Origin: Azoarcus sp.
GTDB taxonomy: Bacteria; Pseudomonadota; Gammaproteobacteria; Burkholderiales; Rhodocyclaceae
Assembly: GCA_023230755.1 (NCBI GenBank)
Contig: JALNWS010000102.1
Location: 1 to 14,686, forward strand
Reading direction: 5' to 3'
Length of the DNA stretch: 14,686 nucleotides
This document shows positions 1-6,015 of the stretch, one piece after another. Made by a program: the position numbers and the translations under genes. The notes beneath the pieces were generated by a model, which searched no databases, was not told where the DNA came from, and worked only from the letters and a program-made list of their open reading frames with translations. The number at the start of each line of letters is the position of its first letter. Position 1 is the stretch's first letter.

Positions 1-308
1 AAGTCGTAAAAGGGGTCGTTCGGGCTCATCCCGGCGAAGGGCGATTGACCGCTCGCCGAGGTCTTTATGGTGCCCTCGACACTGATGTTGACGACCGCAG
101 GGCCGTAACGCTCTGCGATGGACCGGAAATCGGGTAACGTCATCGCGGCGGAAGGCTCAGCCGAAAGCTGGGCTGCGGAAACAACGGGGGCCGGGACGGT
201 GGCGGCGTGAGCGCTGCCGATGGAATGGTTGGCGAAGTTGTAGCCGCCAATGGCAAGTGCCGCGACGGCGACTGCAACGCCGGAAAGCTTGATGACTTTG
301 GTTTTCAT
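1..308 (-). CDS. DegP/HtrA (Do-family) periplasmic serine protease, N-terminal part only
   Basis: The gene runs off the left edge, so only the first 102 residues are visible. The ATG at 308 has a good Shine-Dalgarno (AAGGAG, about 7 nt away). Residues 1-35 form a signal peptide: basic start MKTKVIK, a hydrophobic Ala/Val stretch, and a likely cleavage after HAHA-like SAHA. The mature start carries the conserved Do-family opening LPDFRSIAERYGPAVVNIS, then a Gly/Ser-containing stretch and NDPFYDF, as in MucD/DegP/DegQ. The His-Asp-Ser triad and PDZ domains lie outside the window and cannot be checked. The family degrades or refolds misfolded envelope proteins. The gene follows a sensor kinase by 77 bp, and that gap contains a PmrA-type box, so it is probably a target of the adjacent two-component system. 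The family call is firm; the DegP versus DegQ/MucD subtype is not. Confidence 0.85.
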   Translation of the reverse strand, partial: MKTKVIKLSGVAVAVAALAIGGYNFANHSIGSAHAATVPAPVVSAAQLSAEPSAAMTLPDFRSIAERYGPAVVNISVEGTIKTSASGQSPFAGMSPNDPFYD

Positions 309-357
309 GTCGGGCTCCTTTAACCGGTGCGGGTCAACTCAACCCGCGACGGTTGCA

Positions 358-390
358 ATTTAAGGTGCGTCGACTTAAACCAGACTTAAG
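358..390 (-). promoter_or_regulatory. PmrA/QseB-type direct-repeat box with candidate -10, upstream of the DegP-like gene
   Basis: Read on the minus strand, 390 to 374 is CTTAAG-TCTGG-TTTAAG. This fits the known PmrA-family pattern YTTAAK-N5-YTTAAK at every defined position, and also resembles the QseB pattern CTTAA-N6-CTTAA. A third, less well phased CTTAAA follows at 364-359. The hexamer TTAAAT at 363-358 could be the -10 element, which would put the box over the -35 region, the usual layout for activation by this regulator type. The predicted start of transcription is then near 351. The box overlaps the kinase stop codon (386-388). The match is seen directly; binding and activation are inferred. 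Confidence 0.6.
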
Positions 391-1732
391 ACTGCAAATG
401 ATCCTCTGCAAGCGGAAAACACAGGCCGACCTTGAGGCCGCCATGGGTTGAGGTGTCGAGTACCAGGCTTGCGCCATGACGTTCGGCGATGCTGCGAACG
501 ATGGCGAGCCCGAGTCCGCTGCCGCTGTGCTCGACACCGGCGCGCCGATAGAAGCGATCGAGTACGCGTTCGCGCTCTTCGGGCGGGATGCCGGTGCCGC
601 TGTCGCTGACGCACAGCCAGTGCGACGCAGGGGAGGACGACCGGTCGGTAAACACGGTGACGTCCACCCGGCCACCGGGCGGAGTGTAGCGAATCGCGTT
701 GTCTATCAGGTTGCCGATCAGGGTTCGGAGCGCGGCCGGATCGGCCTGGACCACGGCGCTTTCGTCCAGTGTGTCCGCGCCGAGATCGATCTGACGCGCA
801 TCGGCGAGCGACGCATGGTCGGTCAGTCCTTGGCGGGCGATGTCGGCGAGCACAACCGGGGCGAAGGCCGTGCTCGCGCCGGCACCGGGCTCCTGACGGG
901 CGAGTGTGAGCAGCTGCTGCACCAGGTGCGTGGCTCGCTGCAGACCGGCGCGCAGTTCGCCCAGCGCAGCCTGGCGCGTGCTGTCGTCACCCGCGCGTTC
1001 GGTAAGCTGAAGCTGGATCTGCAGCGCGGCGAGCGGGGTGCGCAGTTCATGTGCGGCATCGGCCACAAACGCACGCTGCGCGCGCATGGCCTGTTCGAGG
1101 CGGTGCAGCAAGTCGTTCAGGGCGAGGACCAGGGGCCGTGCCTCTTCCGGCACTTCTTCTGCGGGCAGGGCGGAGAGGGCATCGGCTCGACGCGTGCCAA
1201 CCTCACGGGCGAGCTGTTCCAGCGGACGCAGGCCACGCCCGACCAGATACCAGATCAGACCACCGAGCAGGGGGATCAGGACGAGGAGCGGAATCAGGGT
1301 GCGCAACGCCGCGTCGGCTGCCATCCGGCTGCGTACCGACATCGGCTGCGCAATCTGGATGACCTGATTCTGCAGCGGAATGGAGAACACCCGCCACCTG
1401 CCCTCGGTGGTGTCGACCGTGTTGTAGCCGAAGCGTGCAAGTGCCGGGAGGACGCTGTGCGGCCGCGAGAGGTAAAGGCGCACGCCCTGGGCGTCCCAGA
1501 TCTGGATGACGAAGTCGAAGGACTCCTCCGGGGATTCCAGCGCCGGAGGCGGGGGCGGCGGCTGCCCGAAATGCTGGTCGCGCAGCGACAGCGCGAACTG
1601 GCGCAAATGGTAGTCCATCACTTCGTCGACTTCGCCGCGCGCGGTGCGGTAGGTCGCATAGCCGGCGACAAGAAACACGATGGCGATTGTGCTCAGCAGC
1701 GAGACCAGCAGGGTACGGCGCAAGGAGTTCAT
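386..1732 (-). CDS. QseC/PmrB-type sensor histidine kinase
   Basis: A 448-residue inner-membrane kinase of normal family length. A first membrane helix is near residues 8-27. A periplasmic domain of about 115 residues follows and contains a run of six prolines at 58-63. The second helix is near 145-165, followed by a HAMP-like linker. The H box AHELRTPLAAL has the phospho-acceptor His228. The N box LIDNAIRYT has Asn345, the G1 box is DSGTGIPP (377-384) and the G2 box is GSGLGLAIV (404-412), so all catalytic motifs are intact. The ATG at 1732 has AGGAG 5 nt upstream, inside the end of the regulator gene, and the two frames overlap by ATGA, which indicates translational coupling. It should phosphorylate the adjacent regulator. 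The periplasmic domain resembles the two-component sensor N-terminal type seen in QseC and PmrB, but the stimulus cannot be deduced. Confidence 0.93.
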   Translation of the reverse strand: MNSLRRTLLVSLLSTIAIVFLVAGYATYRTARGEVDEVMDYHLRQFALSLRDQHFGQPPPPPPALESPEESFDFVIQIWDAQGVRLYLSRPHSVLPALARFGYNTVDTTEGRWRVFSIPLQNQVIQIAQPMSVRSRMAADAALRTLIPLLVLIPLLGGLIWYLVGRGLRPLEQLAREVGTRRADALSALPAEEVPEEARPLVLALNDLLHRLEQAMRAQRAFVADAAHELRTPLAALQIQLQLTERAGDDSTRQAALGELRAGLQRATHLVQQLLTLARQEPGAGASTAFAPVVLADIARQGLTDHASLADARQIDLGADTLDESAVVQADPAALRTLIGNLIDNAIRYTPPGGRVDVTVFTDRSSSPASHWLCVSDSGTGIPPEERERVLDRFYRRAGVEHSGSGLGLAIVRSIAERHGASLVLDTSTHGGLKVGLCFPLAEDHLQS

Positions 1733-2391
1733 GGTTGCTCCTGCAGGTAGTAGCCGACACCACGCAGGTTGCGAATCCAGTCGGCCCCGAGTTTGCGCCG
1801 CAGGCTATGGATATGGACCTCGATCGCATTGCTTTCCACTTCTTCTTCCCAGCCGTAGACCCGCTCTTCAAGCTGCGCGCGCGACAAGGGTTTGCCCGGC
1901 TGTTCCAGCAGTGCCTGCAGCAGCGCGTACTCGCGTGCCGACAGGCGGACGACTTCTCCGTCGAGTCTGAGCTCGTGCGTGGCCGGGTCGAGCGTAAGCG
2001 CACCGTGGGTGATCAGCGGTGCGGCCTGTCCGCGCTGGCGGCGCAGCAATGCGCGCACGCGGGCGCCGAGTTCGTCGAGATCGAAAGGCTTGACGAGGTA
2101 GTCGTCGGCACCGGCATCCAGGCCGCGGATACGGTCTGCGACCGCATCGCGTGCCGTCATGACCAGCACCGGCAGCGTATTGCCCGCTGCCCGCAAGCCC
2201 CGCAGCAGCTCGATGCCACCCCGGCGCGGCAGGCCAAGGTCGAGCAGCAGGAGTTCGTAGGGGTTGTCCTGAACCGCCAGTTCGGCGGCGATACCATCGC
2301 GCACCCAGTCAACCGCATAGCCGTCCTGCCGCAGCGCTTGCTGCACGCCGGCGCCGATCATCGGGTCGTCTTCAATCAGCAGGAGTCTCAC
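1729..2391 (-). CDS. OmpR-family response regulator, QseB/PmrA-like
   Basis: With the GTG at 2391 as start, the protein has 220 residues and opens with RLLLIEDDP, the usual first strand and acidic pocket. The phospho-acceptor is Asp51 in LLLLDLGLPRRGG, with Thr79 and Lys101 (KPF) completing the receiver. The C-terminal winged helix (about 125-218) ends in the transcription-loop region EVHIHSLRRKLG and NLRGVGYYL, as in QseB and PmrA. An in-frame ATG at 2523 would add 44 residues not found in this family and would lie upstream of a candidate promoter, so it was rejected. The GTG has no clear Shine-Dalgarno, which leaves some doubt about the exact start. The 3' end overlaps the kinase start by 4 bp. 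Its likely target is the YTTAAK repeat upstream of the DegP-like gene; no such box is seen upstream of this gene itself, so autoregulation through it is not evident. Confidence 0.93.
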   Translation of the reverse strand: MRLLLIEDDPMIGAGVQQALRQDGYAVDWVRDGIAAELAVQDNPYELLLLDLGLPRRGGIELLRGLRAAGNTLPVLVMTARDAVADRIRGLDAGADDYLVKPFDLDELGARVRALLRRQRGQAAPLITHGALTLDPATHELRLDGEVVRLSAREYALLQALLEQPGKPLSRAQLEERVYGWEEEVESNAIEVHIHSLRRKLGADWIRNLRGVGYYLQEQP

Positions 2392-2428
2392 GTGGTGGGG
2401 GCGGGCGGTCAGGTCGGTAAAGAGAAGG

Positions 2429-2457
2429 ATTCTAATCGAGGTCCTGGCTTGCGTCGG
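2429..2457 (-). promoter_or_regulatory. Weak sigma-70 promoter candidate for the two-component operon
   Basis: On the minus strand, TAGAAT (2434-2429) matches five of six -10 bases. It lies 37 nt before the GTG start of the regulator. The hexamer 17 nt upstream is CCGACG, which shares only GAC with TTGACA. The position supports the GTG as the real start, but the -35 is poor. Confidence 0.3.
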
Positions 2458-2555
2458 ATTTCGATGCGGGACGGTTGTTGCGACGTCGTCCGCCTCAATC
2501 CGTGATTGCCAGGTGACGGTCATCCGGGCTGCGCCGACCGTCGCCTGGACGGGGT

Positions 2556-3353
2556 TCAGCGTGGCTTCACTTCGAAGCGGACGGGCGCAGACTTCGCCAT
2601 CACCGTGCCTGGCGCGCTGTTGCTCAACATTTCCAGCGATGCGCTGTAGCTGCCGGCTGGCGGGTTGAGCCAGACCTCTGTTTCGCCACCGCTCAGATCG
2701 ATGACGACTTCGTCTCCCTTCGCAGGGGCCAGGCGCAGGCGAAAGTGCCCGGTGTCGGGGTCGGTGATGTCGGTGTGCGAGACGTTGTAACCGGCCGCGT
2801 GCATGGCGACCGGAAACGGCGGCGTGACCTTGCTGCCGCTTCTGGGCGCCAGCAGGCTGACCTCCTTGCGTTTGAGCGAATCGACGGTTTTGCCACTGCT
2901 GCCGGTGACATTCACGATGAGTTCATCGCTATAGACGAAGTTGGGTATGTGTCTGTGATCGGCGAACACCAGACGCAGGCTGTGCTTCCCCGGTGGCAGG
3001 TCGAGGATGGCTTCCATCTGGCCTTTGCCAAAGTGGATGTACTGGTCGTTGAATGGCAGCGGCTCGGTAAAGTTGAGCGGGAGCGTGCGGTCGATCAGCA
3101 AGTGGTGGTGTCCGGCGCTTGCCACGGGTTTCTTGATCGAGGCGATGCCGATGCCGGTGAGCCCGAATTTGGCGATGAAAAGGGATTGCACCTCGGCACC
3201 TGGCTCAAGATTGGAGAACCATGCGTTCTTGTCGAGGCGCGGGCTGTCGGTGACCCATGGATGTCTGGCTTCCGCCGAGGTGGTGGCCATGAGCAGGGCC
3301 CCAATCAGGATGAGGGTACCTTCGAATCGGCGCGCACTGAATCTGTTCTTCAT
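2556..3353 (-). CDS. Secreted DUF4399-domain protein
   Basis: A 265-residue protein with an N-terminal signal peptide: basic first ten residues, a hydrophobic segment 12-25, and likely cleavage after AEA at 29. The DUF4399 domain spans about 45-150 and has its hallmark motifs: a FGLTGIGIA strand (63-71), GHHHLLID (81-88), HFGKGQ (107-112), LPPGKHSLRL (119-128) and HIP (135-137). Residues 165-263 form a second beta-rich half (LLAPRSGSKVTPPFPVAMHA..., then GHFRL) that looks like a more distant relative of the first. The biochemical role of DUF4399 is unknown to me. The conserved His cluster could suggest metal binding, but this is speculation. The ATG at 3353 has AGGA about 9 nt upstream. The gene ends 164 bp before the response regulator on the same strand, and an imperfect hairpin (arms 2515-2521 and 2536-2542) lies in the gap, so co-transcription is uncertain. 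Confidence 0.8.
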   Translation of the reverse strand: MKNRFSARRFEGTLILIGALLMATTSAEARHPWVTDSPRLDKNAWFSNLEPGAEVQSLFIAKFGLTGIGIASIKKPVASAGHHHLLIDRTLPLNFTEPLPFNDQYIHFGKGQMEAILDLPPGKHSLRLVFADHRHIPNFVYSDELIVNVTGSSGKTVDSLKRKEVSLLAPRSGSKVTPPFPVAMHAAGYNVSHTDITDPDTGHFRLRLAPAKGDEVVIDLSGGETEVWLNPPAGSYSASLEMLSNSAPGTVMAKSAPVRFEVKPR

Positions 3354-3380
3354 GCTGAGTGTCCTGGGGGCGGTGTACGC

Positions 3381-3409
3381 ACGCTACAAAGGGCGTCGGG
3401 GGGCGTCAA
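3381..3409 (-). promoter_or_regulatory. Sigma-70 promoter candidate for the DUF4399 gene
   Basis: On the minus strand, TTGACG (3409-3404, five of six -35 bases) is followed after exactly 17 nt by TAGCGT (3386-3381, three of six -10 bases). Transcription would start near 3374, giving a leader of about 20 nt that contains the ribosome binding site. The -35 and spacing are good, the -10 is weak. Confidence 0.4.
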
Positions 3410-3630
3410 GCAGTAGTTTTCGCGCTGGAGTCAGGACTGCCCGCCAAGCAATGTCTGTTGTTGTGGCCGGCGTGCATCGGCGCCGCGTATCAGGGGCACA
3501 GGCGGGCGGCGCAACGTGGTCATGTCCCTGCCCGCGGGCCCTGATTCACCGAGCCGATCATCAGGTCGAGGGGCTCCGGGATGCGGCCGGCGCGGTGTAA
3601 AGTGTGCGCGCGATCATGCGGGGAGGACGG
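3410..3630. other. Intergenic region with no recognised gene
   Basis: This is most of the 450-bp gap between the divergently transcribed DUF4399 and AEC-permease genes. I see no convincing coding sequence, terminator or RNA gene in it. Short frames on both strands are low-complexity Arg/Ala/Pro translations typical of non-coding high-GC DNA. A promoter for the AEC gene should lie here or slightly downstream but could not be identified. Confidence 0.4.
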
Positions 3631-3807
3631 ATGTTGCAAGGGCTGTTGATGACACGCGCGGCGACCGGGTATGCACATAGGCCTCGCCACCGGATGCCTG
3701 GCGTTGCCACGGCGGCAGGCGATGAGCTTCACCTGCACGGTGCCCGCAAAGCGGCGGCATGCAGTCCTTGGTGGATGTGGGCGGATAGGCCGGAGCGCGC
3801 ACGATGA
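3631..3807 (+). CDS. Possible small ORF overlapping the AEC permease start (doubtful)
   Basis: A 58-codon frame starts at ATG 3631, five nt after a strong GGGGAGGA sequence, and its stop codon overlaps the permease start as ATGA (3804-3807). That arrangement is typical of translational coupling. The translation (MLQGLLMTRAATGYAH..., rich in Arg, Ala and His) resembles no family I know and has the composition of a random high-GC frame. It could be a leader peptide or chance. Very uncertain. Confidence 0.2.
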   Translation: MLQGLLMTRAATGYAHRPRHRMPGVATAAGDELHLHGARKAAACSPWWMWADRPERAR

Positions 3808-4709
3808 TCGAAGTGCTGGAGGCCTTGTGGCCACTCTTCGTCCTGATCGTCGCCGGGTATTTCATGCAGAAGAACGGGTTCCCGGGCCATGAGTTCTGGC
3901 CCGGGGCGGAGCGCTTCAACTATTTCATTCTGTTTCCGGCCCTGTTGTTCAAGAGCCTGGCCACCGCACCTTTGAACGATCCCGCTTTGCCACGCCTGCT
4001 TATCGCGGTCCTGCTTGCATTGGCAGTGTGCGGTGCCGGACTGCTGGTTGCACGCCGGGTCCATGCCTGGCCGGCCGCACGATTCGGCGTGATGCTGCAG
4101 GGTACCCTGCGTTTCAATACCTATCTGGGGCTGGCCGCGATAGGGAGCTTTTTTGGCAAGGAAGGTCTGCTGCTTGCCGCGGTGATGCTGGCGCTCCTCG
4201 TACCGATTGTGAATGTGATGGCGGTGCTGGCCTTGTCGGCGGGCAGGCATACCAGCCTCAAAGCGTTGCTGCTTCCGATCGCGAAGAATCCGCTTATCCT
4301 CGCCTGCCTCGCGGGGGCGCTGGTCAATCAGACCGGAGTCGAGATCAAGTGGGGTGCTGACCGGTTGCTGGGGCTGCTGGCTGCATCCAGTCTGCCGCTT
4401 GGCCTGCTCTGTGTTGGCGCCGCATTGAAGCCGGGCATGCTCCACGGCGAGGTGGGTGCCCTGGTCACGAACAGTCTGACCCGGCTTCTGCTGGTCCCGG
4501 CGGTCGCATTCGGGTGTGCCGTCGCGGTGGGACTGCCTGCCATCGAGCGCTCAATCCTCGTGCTCTTCTTCGCCTTGCCGACAGCGCCTACTGCATATGT
4601 GCTGACCCGCCAGCTGGGCGGTGACAGCCACCTGATGGCGGGCATCATCACCCTGCAGACGCTGCTCTCCGCCGCAAGCCTGATGCTGGTCCTGATCCTC
4701 ATGAGCTGA
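3804..4709 (+). CDS. AEC-family (auxin efflux carrier / MdcF-like) transporter
   Basis: A 301-residue, very hydrophobic inner-membrane protein with about ten predicted membrane helices, the normal size for bacterial AEC proteins. Family-like segments are FPALLFKSLATAPL near residue 45, GTLRFNTYLGLAA near 97, the VPIVNVMAVLAL helix, ILACLAGALVNQTG, SLPLGLLCVGAALK, and FALPTAPTAYVLTRQLGG near 255. The last closely matches the signature of MdcF-type members. Bacterial members are proposed to move malonate or other small carboxylates, but substrate cannot be assigned without context, and no malonate decarboxylase genes are nearby. The ATG at 3804 has GGAG about 7-8 nt upstream. There is no obvious operon partner: the next gene downstream has its own promoter 177 bp on, and no clear terminator is seen after the stop. 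Confidence 0.88.
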   Translation: MIEVLEALWPLFVLIVAGYFMQKNGFPGHEFWPGAERFNYFILFPALLFKSLATAPLNDPALPRLLIAVLLALAVCGAGLLVARRVHAWPAARFGVMLQGTLRFNTYLGLAAIGSFFGKEGLLLAAVMLALLVPIVNVMAVLALSAGRHTSLKALLLPIAKNPLILACLAGALVNQTGVEIKWGADRLLGLLAASSLPLGLLCVGAALKPGMLHGEVGALVTNSLTRLLLVPAVAFGCAVAVGLPAIERSILVLFFALPTAPTAYVLTRQLGGDSHLMAGIITLQTLLSAASLMLVLILMS

Positions 4710-4803
4710 TCACGTTGGAAAGAGGGGGCGATCAAGTACAGCTTTCCGGGAAAACGGCCCACTGTCGGCCAGAACCGGCGCGCTCCGAGACGACGAAAAT
4801 CAT

Positions 4804-4820
4804 TGTCGAATAAATTTACA
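4804..4820. promoter_or_regulatory. Imperfect inverted repeat about 100 bp upstream of the sigma-54 start site
   Basis: The sequence TGTCGAATAAATTTACA has outer arms TGT and ACA and partial inner symmetry (10 of 17 positions self-complementary). Its centre is about 100 bp before the predicted transcription start, the normal distance for a sigma-54 activator site. It is AT-rich in a GC-rich genome, which can produce such symmetry by chance. Assignment as an activator site is speculative. Confidence 0.2.
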
Positions 4821-4885
4821 CTTTGATATCTCCGAAGCTCATGTGAGGTATGGCTCTTTGTGTATAACCAGATAGTTATATAAAC

Positions 4886-4901
4886 TGGCACACATTATGC
4901 T
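4886..4901 (+). promoter_or_regulatory. Sigma-54 (-24/-12) promoter candidate for the PEP-CTERM gene
   Basis: TGGCACACATTATGCT aligns with the sigma-54 consensus TGGCACG-N4-TTGCW with no gap. The invariant GG (4887-4888) and GC (4899-4900) are at the required spacing, and only two of the twelve defined positions differ. The predicted start of transcription is near 4912, giving a 74-nt leader. No comparable sigma-70 promoter is apparent. It is established that many PEP-CTERM systems include a sigma-54-dependent regulator (PrsR, with kinase PrsK), which fits the gene it precedes. Neither regulator gene is in this window. Confidence 0.6.
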
Positions 4902-4985
4902 TTGTGGTCTCCAGGGTGGAAAGTTCACTAGCAGCCGTATCGGTTGCACATCGTCAATCAGTATTGAGTTGATCGGGAGATAACA

Positions 4986-5708
4986 ATGAAATCAATCAAG
5001 GCTTTGGCCGCTACAGCAGTACTCGCCACGGTGTCGCTCTCGGCTTCGGCCGCGCCGACGACCTTTTTCGGTGAAGACCCGACCACCGCAGGCGTCCTGG
5101 GACCGAATTCAACCACTGCCCGCAACACCTTTCTCACCAACCTCAGTGGCACTGGCACCGAGGACTTCGAAGCACTGACCGGCTCGCAGCCCTTCAGCCT
5201 CCTGTTTCCGGGCACGACGGTTGCACTGAACGCCACGCTGGCCGGCACGATTTCGCTGGCAACCTCGCCGAGCACCGGCCGCTTCGCCACCTCGGGCACC
5301 AACTACATCACCGCGTCGACTGGCAACTTTGGCATCACCTTCGCCACTGCGATCAGTGCATTCGGCTTCAATGGAATCGACATCGGTGACTTCGTCACCC
5401 AGCAAATGACGATTACGCTGACCGACATCAACGGCAACGCGACCCCTTTCACCGTGCCGCACTCGCTGAACATTGGCAACACTGATCAAGCCACGCTGTT
5501 CTGGGGCTTTGTTGACGCTGGTAACAGCTACACCTCGATCTCCTTCGCTAACGCAGGGGGCGGAGACACTTTCGCGTTTGACGACATGGTTGTCGGTGAC
5601 GTTGGTCAAATTGTGGACCCCGAGCCGAATGGGGTTCCGGAACCCGCCACGCTGCTGCTGACTGCGCTGGGCCTGGGCCTGCTGGGGTTGCGTCGCAAGG
5701 TCAAGTAA
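4986..5708 (+). CDS. PEP-CTERM sorting domain surface/secreted protein
   Basis: A 240-residue protein with a Sec signal peptide (MKSIKALAATAVLATVSLS, likely cleavage after ASA at 22). The beta-rich body is low in charge and rich in Thr (about 37 residues), Ser, Gly and Asn, and has no Cys. Residues 217-240 are a classical PEP-CTERM tail: VPEPAT, a hydrophobic helix, then the basic end LRRKVK. By established knowledge of the family, an exosortase (EpsH/XrtA type) cleaves at the PEP motif and the protein goes to the outer surface, often in exopolysaccharide or floc-forming bacteria. The body resembles other PEP-CTERM proteins with a beta-sandwich domain ending in FAFDDMVVGDV; its binding partner is unknown. 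The ATG at 4986 follows GGGAG by 6 nt. A sigma-54 promoter candidate lies upstream and a strong terminator downstream, so it is a single-gene unit. No exosortase gene is nearby. Confidence 0.93.
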   Translation: MKSIKALAATAVLATVSLSASAAPTTFFGEDPTTAGVLGPNSTTARNTFLTNLSGTGTEDFEALTGSQPFSLLFPGTTVALNATLAGTISLATSPSTGRFATSGTNYITASTGNFGITFATAISAFGFNGIDIGDFVTQQMTITLTDINGNATPFTVPHSLNIGNTDQATLFWGFVDAGNSYTSISFANAGGGDTFAFDDMVVGDVGQIVDPEPNGVPEPATLLLTALGLGLLGLRRKVK

Positions 5709-5713
5709 GCACC

Positions 5714-5737
5714 TCGCGCAAGAAATCGCGCAAGAAT
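5714..5737 (+). repeat. Tandem duplication of a 12-bp unit
   Basis: TCGCGCAAGAAA (5714-5725) is followed directly by TCGCGCAAGAAT (5726-5737), with a single difference at the last base. It sits between the PEP-CTERM stop codon and its terminator. It is probably a local slippage duplication without function. Confidence 0.6.
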
Positions 5738-5740
5738 AAG

Positions 5741-5769
5741 AACCGGGATCGCGTATCCCGGTTTTTTTT
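5741..5769 (+). terminator. Strong intrinsic terminator of the PEP-CTERM gene
   Basis: AACCGGGAT (5741-5749) and ATCCCGGTT (5755-5763) form a perfect 9-bp stem with a 5-nt CGCGT loop, followed by an eight-T run (5762-5769). It lies 33 bp after the stop codon at 5708. This is the clearest terminator in the window. Confidence 0.92.
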
Positions 5770-6015
5770 CGTTCGATGCATTGCGAAGCAAGGTCGGCCA
5801 AAGACCTGTCGTCCGGCGCGCGTAAATGTGGAATAGATCCGCGAGGGCAATATCGAGCCTTGCGCTGATCGAACGGACGCTGGCCTTGCCGCCGCAGTGC
5901 GTGGCCGAAGTGGACGCGCTTCTGCACTGTCGCCCGTTCCGGCTACCAGTTGCATTGAAACTGGCAGCCGGGACTCAGGCGTTGTCGAGCCTGACGCGCG
6001 TCAGTTACCTCCCGC
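5770..6015. other. Intergenic region between convergent genes; no gene seen
   Basis: About 245 bp between the PEP-CTERM terminator and the end of argC. No credible coding frame is present. A perfect 14-bp palindrome, CTGACGCGCGTCAG (5991-6004), lies 12 bp after the argC stop. It may act in transcript end formation, but it lacks a T-tract on the argC strand. Confidence 0.35.

Noticed and set aside
476..1750. A 424-codon plus-strand open frame
   Set aside because: It is the mirror of the sensor kinase gene, which has all catalytic motifs. The antisense translation has no recognisable domain and is typical of high-GC codon bias.
2392..2523. Upstream ATG that would extend the response regulator by 44 residues
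   Set aside because: The receiver fold starts at RLLLIEDD, no ribosome binding site precedes 2523, and the -10-like TAGAAT lies downstream of it.
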